From contig JANTQA010000023.1 in the NCBI GenBank assembly GCA_027625915.1, positions 9,672,001-9,736,000 of the forward strand: 64,000 nucleotides of DNA, written 5' to 3'. This stretch comes from Anaeramoeba flamelloides (lineage: Eukaryota; Metamonada; Anaeramoebidae). A model generated the notes under the pieces. The model worked only from the letters and a program-made list of their open reading frames with translations. It was not told the origin of the DNA and ran no database searches. Both the position numbers and the translations under genes were made by a program. Shown here piece by piece: positions 11,701 through 23,506 of the stretch (its first letter is position 1; each line of letters starts with the position of its first letter).

Positions 11701-14153
11701 AAGCCCATCCCTTAAATTACAATAAAAATAATAAAAAGAAAAAAGAATCTTTTTATTTGAAAATCAACCCCATTGAATGAAAATACTTTGAGGATGATTT
11801 TTTAATTAGTTGATTAAATAAGTATTACAATAGAAAATTTTTTTGAGATAATAAAATAACAAAAATTAAACGCATAATTTCCTTTCTTTGTTTTTATCTA
11901 ATAATATACATTCCATTATAATTTTAATTGATAATTTCAATAGTTGGTAAGAATTTTGAACTTAAAATATTATATTTTTCTTCTTGATAGAGCAATGAAA
12001 TTGAAAATTTTATAATAATTACTTTAATGAATTTTTCAAATTCTAAATAGGGTGTCACTGCTTTTGGAATACTTGTTAAAAGAAGGCATTCACTGGAATA
12101 TTTAAAACATTTGCTTGAAATAAACAACAAAGAAAACGTCAAATTATTAAAAAAATGTAAATTTCCAATTATTCACTATTGTTCGCGGCATTCTGATATA
12201 ACATATTTGAAATTTTTACATTCATATGGATTTGACTTTGAAAAACGGGATAAAAACAATTTAACCGCGCTTATGTATGGATGTTCAAAGGGAACAAAAT
12301 CCAAGATATTCATAGAATATTTATTAGATAATGGTGCGGATGTTAATGCCCATAGCACGTACAAAGGAACACCATTGATTATTTTGTCCTCGCGTACATC
12401 AGACCTTAATTTGCTAAAAAAATTCATTGAAAGGGGGGCAAAAGTAATTGTTGAATGCGAGGGAAATCAAGAGAATCAAGAAAATATCGAAAATAAATAT
12501 CAAAAAAAAAAAATTAATATTTTTCTCCAAACATGTAAACAAAATAATGTTTCAGTTGAGGTCTTAGATTATTGCTATTCACTGATCAAAGAAAACAAAA
12601 AAATCAATCAGAATCAAATATTTTATCAATCCGCGTTATATTTGGTTTTAAATGATGGCAATTTGAAAGCATTGAAACAATTAGTATTATGGGGGTTTGA
12701 TTTGTTATCTATAAATAATAAAAAAGATAATTTATTATTTCGTAGTATCCGTGCAAATGTTGAACTTGAATTAATAGAATATTTAATTGATGAAATTGGT
12801 TTCGGTGTAGATGGGTGTTATGGGGAGTACTCCTATACAATCATTCAAAAGGCAATTGCTGAAAGAGTTGGTATCCAAATTATTAAATATTTATTATCAA
12901 AAGGTTCCAAGGTCAATGTTGATTTTGATTTGTATTCTGAATATTTGAGTTACTCAATTAAAAAGAATGTAGGCTATTCAATTTTATTAGATTATATTTA
13001 TGGGTTTTATCAATATGAAATCAGGGATATTAATATGAAAAAAACTACACGTAACGAAAAAGAAACGGAAATGGAGATTAAAAAAAAAAATGATGAAAAA
13101 GTGGATTTATTAATTCAATTATTAAAAAGTGGATTCAATTTCCATTTCGCAAAATTTTATAAAATTAACCACCCCTTAAATCAATATTTTTTACTTAATT
13201 TTGAGTTGCTTGAAAACAGCTTTAAGATAATTTTAGATTCCGGTTTTAACCCTTGGTTTCATATTTTTAAAAAAATGAATCTCTTTGAATTTACGAAAGA
13301 AATATATTTTAAAAAAATACATAAATATATAATATATTATTTTTCAATTGTTCAAGATTTCCATGAATTGTTAATTAGAAAGGAAAATACTGATCTAGTA
13401 ATTATCTCTTCTGATGATTATGAAATTCCAGTTCATTCTTTTATTGTCAAAATCAGGTTAATAAATGACAATATTACTATTGAAAAGATATGTAAAGTTT
13501 TAAAAAATGAAAATAAAACAGATATAATGCAGTTTTTGCTGTGGGTCTATGGCGGATATGCGAATCATACTAATCATACAATAAATGATAAAATTTGGGA
13601 AATTGTGAAAAAAATTGGGTTTACAAAGAAATTATTTAGAAAGAAAAACGGAAGAAAGGGGTTATTATTCGATTTGCAACAAATATATGAAAATAAACAT
13701 TTGATAGATTTTAAAATAATTGTTAATATAGATGGTGCTGTAAACGAAGAACAAAACAAAAAAGATGAAATAAAAGGAGGGGGAGAAAAAGGAAAAAAGA
13801 AGGAGAATTCAGACGGAAATGGGAAAAAAATGATCGAACTCTCAGTGCATAAATTAATACTTCAGGCAAGAAGTGGGTTGTTTAGAGGGTTATTTCTAAA
13901 CATATCAGATCAAAGTAGCATACATGATTATACTTGTAAAAGTCCCAAGGCGATAGAAATTTTACTCAATTTTTTATACACGGAAAAAATAATGGGAATC
14001 TATGATGAAGAAATATTGTTAGAATTATTTGATGCAATTGATTATTATCAACTTTCAGAAACTTCATCTTTAAATAGTCAAATATCAAAAGCACAAACAA
14101 GGATAAATGAAGAAATGAAGCCTTTTTATAATCAATCAATAGAAAAAAATTAA
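4892..14153 (+). CDS. Ankyrin-repeat protein with two C-terminal BTB domains, eight exons
   Basis: Exons 4892-5056, 5168-5368, 7399-7503, 7587-7694, 8002-8109, 8278-8379, 8479-8595 and 12051-14153 splice, all in phase 0, into a 1002-residue protein. Residues 1 to about 560 carry degenerate ankyrin repeats with typical ends such as LLLKKGSNPN, IMFKYGADPN, LLVENGIDVN, MILENGGNID and LLDNGADVN. Two BTB/POZ-like regions follow: about 739-830 (DLVIISSDDYEIPVHSFIV) and about 850-960 (DFKIIVNID, then an Asn/Lys/Glu-rich loop, then ELSVHKLILQARSGLFRGLF). BTB domains often serve as substrate adaptors of cullin-3 ligases, with repeats binding targets; that role is inferred from family knowledge. The start is the first ATG in the exon, and ankyrin-like helices follow it. 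Most donors are GTAAGT, GTAAAT, GTAATA or GTAATT; exon 3 uses GTACCC. Introns 2 and 7 (2.0 and 3.5 kb) hold mobile or hairpin elements. Confidence 0.88.
6293..7000. mobile_element. TIR element of 708 bp with TA target duplication, non-autonomous
   Basis: The ends are inverted copies beginning CTACACTACAAGGAAAATTT, about 20 bp, flanked by TA at 6291-6292 and 7001-7002. The interior has no credible transposase; its only open frame of note (92 codons, minus strand) is low-complexity. A TA duplication fits the Tc1/mariner superfamily. The internal string CACTACAAGG resembles CACTA-type ends, but the flanking bases do not give a 3-bp duplication there. It lies in intron 2 of the ankyrin-BTB gene. 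Confidence 0.7.
7085..7290 (+). repeat. Dispersed repeat family 2, copy in ankyrin gene intron 2
   Basis: Landmarks AACTATTCTTTAATGCG, then a TTATTTATTCTTC-like stretch, AAAATAATTGATATTTGAAA and GCAGAAACTAGGTTTATA recur in order at 49500-49650 and, more weakly, at 10000-10130. The copies are diverged and carry no coding frame. Confidence 0.55.
10000..10130 (+). repeat. Dispersed repeat family 2, weak copy
   Basis: CCCCAAAGGTCAATTATC, AAAATAATGATATTTGAAA and GCCGAAATAAAGTTTATT parallel the sequence at 7150-7280 and 49570-49640. Similarity is clear only over short blocks. Confidence 0.45.
11376..11660. repeat. Compound inverted-repeat island with a perfect 52-bp stem
   Basis: Arms 11404-11455 and 11538-11589 are exact reverse complements over 52 bp, with an 82-nt spacer. 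A second hairpin follows at 11620-11659 (GAAATAAACAGAAAATTT against GAAATAAACCGAAAATTT, one mismatch). GTGCCTAGGTTTT occurs at the left edge of the first stem and again just after it. Perfect identity of the arms suggests recent formation or active maintenance. It lies in intron 7 of the ankyrin-BTB gene. Confidence 0.9.
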
Positions 14154-14311
14154 TTATTGCTATTATTTTGTTTGTGGATAAATCTGGAATTATATTTCTT
14201 ATTGTTTTCTTGTTTTTGTTTTTGAAGTGAGGGGTATTTTTCAAAAAAAATATTTTATGATAAATACTTATTTTTAGTGCAAAATTAAATAATTATTTAA
14301 TATTTATTATT

Positions 14312-14313
<2 letters not shown>

Positions 14314-14377
<64 letters not shown>

Positions 14378-14378
14378 A
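14314..14378. repeat. (TTG)n / (CAA)n microsatellite
   Basis: About 21 uninterrupted trinucleotide units, 160 bp after the stop codon of the ankyrin-BTB gene. It lies in non-coding DNA, unlike the (AAC)n tract inside the glycosyltransferase gene. Confidence 0.95.
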
Positions 14379-14927
14379 TTGAATAGGGATGATTAAAAAA
14401 ATTTACTTCTTGTTTGTCTAAAAAAAAATAACTTTATTTTAGATTTTTTTTTCGCTGGAATTTATATATGCAAGATAATAGCTGTTATGATAACTTTTCT
14501 TTTAAAAAATGAAATAATTTTTTTTTAATTTTTAAACAAATACAAGAAAAGAGAAATAATAGAAATTAGAAAAATAATAAAAATTTACAAAATATTCTTT
14601 ATATTCTGAGTTTTGAGTGGGTTGGTGGTTATTTTCTTTTATGTTAGCAATTTTGATTTTTTTATGGATTGCTTCAATATGGAAACTTGTTTGTGTAAGA
14701 ATGTTCTAGCATGAAGTTAATACCATGATAAAGTAATTGTGTCTAAAAAGAAAATAAAATTCTACGTTCATTTCTCTTTTTCAATTTTTTACCCACTAAA
14801 TTAAAACTCCAATTTTTATTATTTTTATTCATCAATACTTTTGAATTAAGAAATTTTAATAAAGAAAAAAAAACATTAAAATATTGGTTTCATTGAAAAA
14901 AGGTATAAAATAATTTAATAATTAAGG

Positions 14928-15469
14928 AAAATTCAAAATTTTCCATACAGCTAAAACAGTCCAAAGAAATCATAGTGATTAAATTTCATTCGAATAGGAA
15001 ATAATTATGATTTATGTTGAATATGAAAATCTTTATTTCAACTTTATGTTTTTTGTTTTTCATTTGAATTTTATGAATTACGTAATTTGTTTCGTTCGAT
15101 CAATAATTTTTTTTAGAATAATTGATATTATGTTCAAATTGAGTTGTTAAAAATAGAAGAACTCAAATAAAATTAGTTGATAGTATCTAACCTTTGATGA
15201 TTCACTATTCCTAATAGAATTCAAACAAATTCACTTTGTATTTTTTTGTTTTACTCTCTCTCCAAAAATTTTTAAAACACTTGATTTATTATTATTGATA
15301 ATTATTTATTTTTTGTTTTGTGAGTATTGTAATTTATAAACAAGTGTTAACATTTCAATTAGTGAATGGTTCTAATTTGGTATTTATTCAAAAATTGATT
15401 AAATGAGGGTTTTTTTTTCACAAATCGAATTTTGGAGTATTATATTTTAAATTGGGGTTTATTATCAGT
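14928..15469 (-). repeat. Dispersed repeat, copy B (inverted relative to A and C)
   Basis: Reverse complement of the family at 1-494 and 28490-29039. It carries GAACTCAAATAAAATTAG, TGTGAGTATTGTAATTTA and GGTTCTAATTTGGTA in the mirrored order. Homology ends sharply near GCTGTATGGAAAATTTTG on one side and continues past the point where copy A leaves the window on the other. Confidence 0.8.
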
Positions 15470-15685
15470 TTTTAATAAGGCATATATAATATGTATATAA
15501 TTTTTTTTATAAAAAAGTAATCTAATACAGCCCTCTCAATCTTCTTCACTCTTTTTTTTCAAAAATTTATTTATTTTTATGTTTTGTAAAAATATTAGAT
15601 TATATTTCTTTTATATTTTTTTGTTAAATCAACAAAAAAATGAATATTTTCTCTCTTTTTATTATTTATATATTTTTTCCTGGTT

Positions 15686-15721
<36 letters not shown>

Positions 15722-16783
15722 ATTAAAAACTCAAATAACCCAATTGCCTTATAAATAAAATTTTAAATTTGAATTTTTATTAAAGAATTACAAGATATTG
15801 AATTTAGAAAAAAATATTCAAGAAAGAAAGATTTAAAAAAAAAATTATATTTCTACATAAAATAAAAATAATCTGAAAAAATTTTTTTCTAACATTATAA
15901 TTTTTTTTTTTAATTCTTGTTATTTTATTATTATTTAATCTATAGTTTTGTTAAAAAAATAAAAATAAAAACTATTCAACGTGTTTATTAGCTCAAGTGG
16001 GTAATAAATTTATTTTGAAATTTTTAATAAAATTCCTAAATAAAAAATGTAGCAATTCAGGTAAATAAGAAGGGTTAAAAACACCACCATTAAATCATAA
16101 CTATAATAAAAATTGTATTTTTTTAAAAAATATTGTCTTAAAAATAAAAAAATCTTAGTTATTTTTAATATATAAAATACATCTACTTTTTTACTGAAAT
16201 ATTTTTGTTAGACTCTTTGTACCCCCAAAAGAACCTAAAATATTTTAATATTTAATTTATTATAAAAGATATTTTGACATAACATCGAAAAATTGTTTCA
16301 TATATTGATTAAAATTCCATGCCAATATATATATATTGGATTATAAATAATTTAAAAATAAAAAAAAATATAAATTAAATTAGAAAAAAAAATAATTTTT
16401 TTTTCATTGTAGAATTGGGAAATATTTCAAAAAAAATTGTTTTAAAATTTAAATGATTTTGGCCAATAGTTCGTTTCAGTTTAATAATTGATTTTTTTTT
16501 TTTTTGATTTTGCACTCTTTGAATTTTTAACTTGTTAAAATTTAGACATAAAATGAACAAATTACTTGAATAATAGAAATAATAGATCAAAAATTATTTC
16601 CCAAGATCTGTATTAATTTAGATTGAAAAAATCAAATTTCACAAATATATTTTTCAAATTTTTACTAATAACAAAATGCAATAAAAAAAATGATAAAAAA
16701 ATGAAATAAATAACTTCCGAAAACCAACTATCTAAGTTCTTAATTAGAAAAATTTCGTAATAATCGGTTTTTTTATTTCAATA

Positions 16784-16981
16784 CAGTCAGTTTCACTTTT
16801 AAGGCACAAACTTTCAACGAAATTTAAGGCACAATAAAAATCTCGAATTAAGGCACAAAATTTTGTATTCTCGTAAAATAAATTGTAAAAAAAAAAAATT
16901 GCAAATTTTGTGCCTTAATTTGAGATTTTTTTGTGCCTAAAATTTCGTTGAAAGTTTGTGCCTTAAAAGTGAAACTGACTG
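16784..16981. mobile_element. Tc1/mariner-type MITE, copy 1 (198 bp)
   Basis: Nearly the whole element is a palindrome: CAGTCAGTTTCACTTTTAAG at the left end returns inverted at the right, with arms of about 80 bp full of TTAAGGCACAA motifs. It is flanked by TA at 16782-16783 and 16982-16983. CAGT ends plus a TA duplication are typical of Tc1/mariner elements. There is no room for a transposase, so it must have been mobilised in trans. This is the best preserved of three copies. Confidence 0.88.
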
Positions 16982-19002
16982 TATATTAATTTTATTTTTT
17001 TTTTGCTTTATATAAAGATTCTCGAATTGTTTTTATTTGTTTCTCTAAAAGTAATTTTTAGATCTAAAATGTTTTTTATATCATTTGAAGGATATTTAGT
17101 GATGGTTTAAAGCTATTTATTATTTATATCCGTTAATAACTTGAAGTTGTTGATTTTTAATCGAATGGGAAATTTATTCTCTCTTTTTCCTCTTTTTTTC
17201 AATAATTTAAAGTTAAAAATATTTTATATTTATTTTTTCAAAAAGAAAAATAGTTAGTTTACTACTCTAAAATTTATATCTTGTCAAGGAAGTATTATTT
17301 TTTAAAAAATTAAATAACATATTTTTAAGATCTTGAAAACAATTATTTTTTAATTTGTCGTTCAAATTATGAAATGTATGAGTTAATCCCATCTATACAA
17401 TTTAGTAATCTGAATCTCTTTTTTGAAATCCAAAATTCATATGTTTCCAAAAAAAAAAAAAAAAACGAAAAAAAGTGACATATTATTTAAATTAAAAATT
17501 ATTTTAATTCGTGAAAATGGGAAGACATTTTTTTCGTTTTATGAAGTAACATTTTGATTTTGAAAGAAATTTTTTTATTGTGTTATTATTTTTAATAATT
17601 AAAATTTCAATATAAATATCGGCCAATAAAACTAATTGTTGTATATTCATTTAATAAATGAATATTTGATAGAGTTATTCAAAAGTTTCTTAATTAAATT
17701 GAGATCTGTCATGTATATTTTTTTTATCATTTAAAGTTATAAAAAAGTTGTTTTCTTGTTTCTAAAAAAATGAAAAAAAACATAATTTTCTATTTTAAAA
17801 AAAATTAAAAATAATTGTTTGGTCTTATTCACAAGTATCTTATAACAATTTAAATCATTTTTTAGCAGGAAAAAATTACTTTTCTATTTTGATGATAAAA
17901 TGACTTGTTTCCCAAATATCTTCAAGAAAATGTTATTTTGAAAAATTGGATTTTATCTTAGAACATAAACATAATTTCTTGGTAAGATTTTTAAATGACT
18001 AAAAAATTTTAATGATTATAACTACCCTTCATAAAAAAAAATACAATTATTTTTCAACCGTTGAATAAATCATTTTTTTTTTTGCTTAAGAAAAAGAATT
18101 ATCTCAAAAAAGAAAAAAAATCTTTACATTAATATTCCTGGAAAGCAAAGACTTGTTATTGAGTAAATAATGATGGAAATGGTAACAAACAGGGTAAAAA
18201 AATTGTATAAGATATGTAATAAAATGAATTTAATATATATTTTTACTTTCAGAAAAAAAGGAAAAAAAAAATTGATCACTCTAAAATTATTTTCTTTTCT
18301 GGCTTGGGTTACTGTGTCTATCATAATTTTTTGACACTTGACATATCCAAAATTTATAAGTAGAGAATATTAAATATATTAAGTGATGTAGATCTAAAAA
18401 ATAGAGCATCATTTTTTATATTTTTTTAATATTTTTGCTCTCGAGAAAAATAACAACAAAAACATATTTTAAAATTTTTACCTGTTATCATATGGTACTG
18501 ATCCCTTAAGTCAAAAAAATTTGTTCAAAGATAATTTTCTTGATTATTTTTGATTAATAAAAACATTTTATTTCAATCTTGATAAAAATACTACATAGGA
18601 TTAAATATTAAATTTTCAAATTTGGTTTGTAAAAAAATTGTAATGAATATAGTAATAATTTTTTCACTTTTGATATTATTCTTTAATTTTAATATTTTTT
18701 CGAATTGAAGAAAAATAAAAGAAAAAATCAACAAAAATAATAGCATTAAATAAATAAAATAAATAAAATTGAATAAAATTGAAAAAAAATGAGAAGTTGT
18801 AAAAGAACAACAATAAAGTCATTCATAAAAAAAAAAAAAAAAAAAAAATTTTTTTTTTTAATAAATATTTATGTTTATAATATAAAATTTGGAATTGTTT
18901 AGTTCTCTTTTTTTAATAATAATTTTATTATTATTGATTTCTAAATTAAATTTGTAATATAATAAATATTGTTCCCAAAGCAATAAATAATAATAATAAA
19001 TC

Positions 19003-22000
19003 TTAACATTTCCAAACACAGATTTCATCTGCAGCTGTTATCATTGTTTTTTTATTTTTCGCCAGATAAATTGAATTAATACTAGATTTATGCTTTTTCG
19101 GTAAATTTTTTAAAAATTTGCCACTAGTAAGATCCCACATTTGTAAGAGACCATTTTCGTTACCGGTGATCAAAACAATACCGTCTGTCACTAGCGAGCA
19201 CAATGGTGTGTTGGTTTCAAGTTTTAATAATTCGCCGCCACTTAGATCATGGACTTTTATTGTACAGTCTTCGGAGCAAGAAACGATCCACTCATTGCCA
19301 CGGGTGAATTGGATTGAAGTTATTGGGCCATCGTGTAAGTATTCAAAGGTCTTCAAATGCACCATGGTTCTGATGTCCCAGATGGTGATGGATCCGTCTT
19401 CCGAACCACAAACAGCGTATTTCAATTGTGGGTCGAGATCGATGGATTTCACTTCTGATTCGTTCTCAATAAAATCTCCAAGCGCGATTTTGTTTAAGTT
19501 TTTTTGATTACGCTCCAATTCCCAGAATTTGACTCCTGCGTCCCAGGATCCTGTTAAAATTTTATTCTTTTTCACACACATGCAAGACACGGCGTCGTCG
19601 TGAACCGCAAATTTGTCTGTAATTCTTCCAAAGTCTGTTGAATATAAATATACGGAATTATCCCAGCTTCCAACAATTACAGTCTTTTCGTTGGGCGTAA
19701 GCGCACAAGAAGATAAATTTAAGTTCCCCAGGGAGATGGATCTTAACTGCTTTTTTTTTTCAAGCGAATACACCTTTAAGGTTGAATCTTGTGAAACAGA
19801 ATAAATTGTTTGCGCGTTTGAAGATAGGCAAACGGAAGTAATGATGTCGCGATGCGGCTTATAGGTATAGTCAAAGGCTAATTCTGTCAACTTTCCGATC
19901 TTTTCAGATTCGCTATCGGAATCGCTATCGCATCCAAGATTGTTATCCTTTTTATTTTGCTTTTTAACTCTTTTTTTAAAATCCGACCCTCCAAATTTAA
20001 TCATCACACTTTGAAGCGATTTGTTCTGCTTTTCGGCCTGTTGTCGCGTCAATCTTTGGGTATGTGGAGTTGTGAATAATTGGATGGGGCACTGCCCAAA
20101 TTCAGTGATTTGTGCTTCGATCGAGCGGATCTTTTCTGGGTAATTTTTTAATGTATACATATCAACACTGCCTTCATAAGTCAAATAATAAAATAAATTA
20201 TTCGCCTTAATTGCTTCTTCTCCTCTTTGCTTATAGCCAAAAATTAAATCGATCCAATGATGTAAATTCTCACTGACATAATCAGATTCTAAAGCTTCTC
20301 GATTGATTTTTAGAAATTGTTTGACGTCTTTATTGGCCCATGGTGGTAAAATTATATCATGGATTTTTTCTCCATTTGGTCTATAACAATTGTTTTGTTT
20401 TTTATTTGATATTATTTTGTGTTTTTTGATTTTTTTTTTATTTTTTGGTTTTAGTTTTTTTTTTATTTTTTATTTTTTGGTTGTAAATTATTTTATTTTT
20501 TATTTTCTGTTTTATATTTTTTTTTTTTTTTTAGTTTATTAGTTAATATCTATTAGTTTTTCTTTTCATTTATTTGTTTATCTCAAGTTAAAAATGTGCA
20601 TAATATTATTATTGTTCTTATGTTGAATTTTTTTTTTTAAAAAAAGTAAAAAGTAAAGAAAAAAAAAAAAAAACAAATTCATTTAATAGAGAGAAGAATA
20701 GTATTTTACCTGGCACCAAGATTTAAATCCATTTTATTGATACAAAAATCGCCATTACCTTCATAAAACTCTGGTATTAGTTCTTTTACATCTGTTTGAT
20801 GAGTATTTACTCCTTCCCATGTTTCTTTAATTTCATGAAACATTCTATTTGGATCATCAAATTTTCCATTATGAAGCCTTAATATGCACTGAGGGTTTGA
20901 TCGAACCAAATAATATAGAACAAAAGCTGGTGTTGAATAATGTGTACCATATAAAAATTTTGGTTCTGGCATTTGGATAAACCGTTCTTTTAATTTGTTT
21001 AATCTTTCTTCATTCAATGCTCCAATTGGCTTTGTTAAATCTCGAAATGTTTTTTTTTTGGTGAAATCTAATTTTTTGCTTTTGTAATCTGCAATAATCC
21101 AAGGGTATACAGGATATCTTTTTATTTTTTATTATTATTTTTTATTTTTTTTTATTTTTATTATTATGAAATTAATTTTTTGTTATTATTTTTTTGGAAA
21201 TAAATATATAATTGGTTTTTTATTAGCCAATTGTTTATTTTGATTATTATTATTTTTTGTTTTTGATTTTTGAAAATTAATTTATAATTGTTTTCCAATT
21301 GGCCAATTGTTTAATTATAAAATTGTTGAGAACAAAAAATATTGGAGATTTTTAAAATGAAATCTTTTGTTGAAATTATAAACAAAAAAAGAAAAAGAAG
21401 AAGAAGAAGAAACTGTGTAATTTTACTGTGTAATATCATTCTTAGTTCGATCTGCCTGGCTATTTAAATATTGAAGATATTCAAAATTTGAAATTAATCT
21501 ATTTTTCCATTTTAATGTCATATTGCTTTGATTATTAGTTTCCAATTTTTTTAAAATGTTTTGAGACATTAATGTTTCATAGACAGTATCACGGTGCTTA
21601 GGGCTTTTAAAAGCTAAGTAAATTGACGTTTTATCTTTCATAAACAATTCCAAGCCTAACTGCGCAAGCATGTGTCTCCGCTTATGCACACTTGACACTT
21701 TTTCATATGAAAATTTTTGAACAAAGACACCAGAGATTTTGCTAAATGGTTGGAAATATAATTGCTGGTTTGTTAGCATGATCCTTCCTGGATTCTTGAC
21801 TAATGGCGTGACATGATATGCAAAGCATTCCAATAAAGGCTTTTCAGATAAATCCTCAATCCAACTTTTATCAAATTTAATTTCAGATTGGATTTTTTTA
21901 ATTAATTTTGCTTGTGTTTCGTGTGCTTCCGAATATGGTAATTTGGAATTATCGAATAATTTTTTTAATAAGACCAAAAATTTATTTAAGGACGAATATA

Positions 22001-23506
22001 AGAGAGTAAATGTATGGGTTCCTCGGACCTTTATTTTTTTTTTTTTTTTGTGAATGAGTATTAGAGATATTTATTATTGTTGTTCGAAATGAATTTAATA
22101 AAATTTAAATGAGTACATTGGTAATGGAAAAAAAAATTATTGAAAAAAAAATTAAAAGAAAAAGAAACAGAAACAGAAGGATCCAATTCTCCAATTATTG
22201 AAAAAATGGAAAATCTGGAATTGTTTCGAAATTAAAGGATGAAAAAGTTAATCGTGGGTGATATTCATTGTGTGATTTCTTTTTACTGTTGAGAGAAAAA
22301 TGTTGGACAGAGAAAAATAGTTGGACAGCAATTCAAATTGGGAACATTACTGAAAATGATTTTTAATTTCAATCGTTTGTGAAATAACCAAAGAAAATAA
22401 CAATAATCTACTTATTAGAATAACGGATTAATGTAATTCTACTTTTTCAAAAGCTTATCTCTTATAATCTAAATCAAGTTTAAAAATTATCATTTTCAGA
22501 ATTAATAGTAAACTTTACTAAAACTTGGGTTTTTGTTAAAATAGCATGATCTACTTTGGTTATCAACCATTCAAATGAGTATTCTACACAAACCACAGAT
22601 TAATGAACTTGTAACACATTTAAACCTGGATTTATATAAAATTCACCGAATTATCAATAGGATTTGATTTTCAATTTTACTAATGTTCCAAATTAAAAAT
22701 GGTGTCCAACCATTTTTCTGTGCCAAAAATTTTTCTCTCAACAGTTAATTTTATTGTTTTTAATTTTACAGCTGTTTTAAAAAAGTGGGAAAAGTAAAGG
22801 TTTTAATAGGTGATATCTAAAAGTTTTGAGAAAGTGTTAATCAAAATTGCTTAAAAGAGTGAACCAAACAGTTTGAAGAACCACTTTTTAGAAACTTTTA
22901 TTACTCCAACTTTTTTAAAAACAGCCTTAACTTTTTTTTGTTTTTTTTTTTTTTCAAATCGATCTGTTTCTTTATTTTATAAAGTCTGTTCCTCGAGAAT
23001 AAAAAAAAGGAAAAAAAAAAAAAGAATTATTGTGTTTTACTTTTTTGACTTTATACTGGCCAATTACATTATTTTTCATTAACTCTACAGAAACTTTGGT
23101 TGCCAAAGAAAAACATTCTTCTTTTTCAAAAAGTTGTTGTCCTCCTTTTTTAATCGATAAAGCATGTTTGAAAATCAATTTAACAATGGGATAACGAAAG
23201 TTTTCAGGATCAAAAATGATGGACTTTGAACATAAAATTAATCTTCCTTTTACTTTTCTGTATTAAATTTGTGAAAAGAACAAAAAATAATTAAAAAAAG
23301 AAAAATGAAAAAGAAAAATTTTTTTTTTGTTTATTTTTGTTTTTGTTTTTGTTTCTGTAAAAAGAAATGAAGAAAACAAACTTTTTTTCAAAAGAACTTT
23401 GTCTATTGCCAACATGTGGTGGATAATAAAACGCAGAATAGTCATTTACATAGTGTTCAAATTCTCCTAAGTGAAGTAGATTGAATCTACTTTTTGAGCG
23501 ACTCAT
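19003..23506 (-). CDS. NSMAF: FAN orthologue: PH/GRAM-BEACH-WD40 protein, five exons
   Basis: Exons 23506-23382, 23257-23041, 22028-21427, 21117-20710 and 20380-19003 (minus strand) give 909 residues, against 917 in human FAN (factor associated with neutral sphingomyelinase activation). The N-terminus (SRFNLLHLGEFEHY) and the next exon (KVKGRLILCSKSIIFDP) align with human FAN; a GRAM region follows (VTPLVKNPGRIMLTNQQLYF), then the PH-BEACH stretch (YPVYPWIIADY, FRDLTKPIGALNEERL, MPEPKFLYGTHYSTPAFVL, ELIPEFYEG, LPPWA, WIDLIFGYKQRG, LTYEGSVD) and about six WD40 repeats ending WKC. In animals FAN links TNF receptor 1 to sphingomyelinase; since a TNF receptor is not expected here, membrane trafficking or sphingolipid signalling is the safer inference. 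Splice phases all match, donors are GTTTGT, GTAAAA or similar. The 1012-nt second intron holds a TIR element. No defect seen. Confidence 0.95.
22286..22744. mobile_element. TIR element of 459 bp with TTA duplication, inside FAN intron 2
   Basis: The ends are imperfect inverted repeats of about 45 bp starting CTGTTGAGAGAAAAAT and containing a GTTGGACA motif in both arms. TTA flanks both sides (22283-22285 and 22745-22747). A 3-bp TTA duplication points to a PIF/Harbinger-like MITE. There is no transposase inside. It accounts for nearly half of the intron. Confidence 0.75.

Larger units (their letters stand above)
8596..12050 (+). other. Intron 7 of the ankyrin-BTB gene
   Basis: A 3455-nt intron, the longest in the gene, between the exon-sized ankyrin units and the large final exon. 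It holds an (AT)n tract (about 8716-8740), a weak family-2 repeat (10000-10130), coding-like strings around 10530-10830 that are broken a few times, and the compound hairpin island at 11376-11660. The length and contents suggest it has been a landing site for repeated insertions. Confidence 0.7.
14154..19002. other. Gene-poor spacer between ankyrin-BTB and FAN genes (both ends converge here)
   Basis: The ankyrin-BTB gene (+) and the FAN gene (-) both terminate into this 4.8 kb spacer. It contains a (TTG)n tract, dispersed repeat copy B and a Tc1/mariner-type MITE, listed separately, plus an (AT)n tract at 15688-15720. The remainder is A/T-run DNA in which I see no gene; the minus-strand open frame at 18124-18324 is a low-complexity chance frame. 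Confidence 0.6.

Noticed and set aside
14313-14378. (TTG)n tract as telomeric or CRISPR repeat
   Set aside because: It is a simple trinucleotide microsatellite without spacers or telomere-like G runs.
18124-18324. 66-codon minus-strand frame starting MIDTVTQARKENN
   Set aside because: After a short normal start it becomes Phe/Ile-rich spacer; no splice partner or family match.
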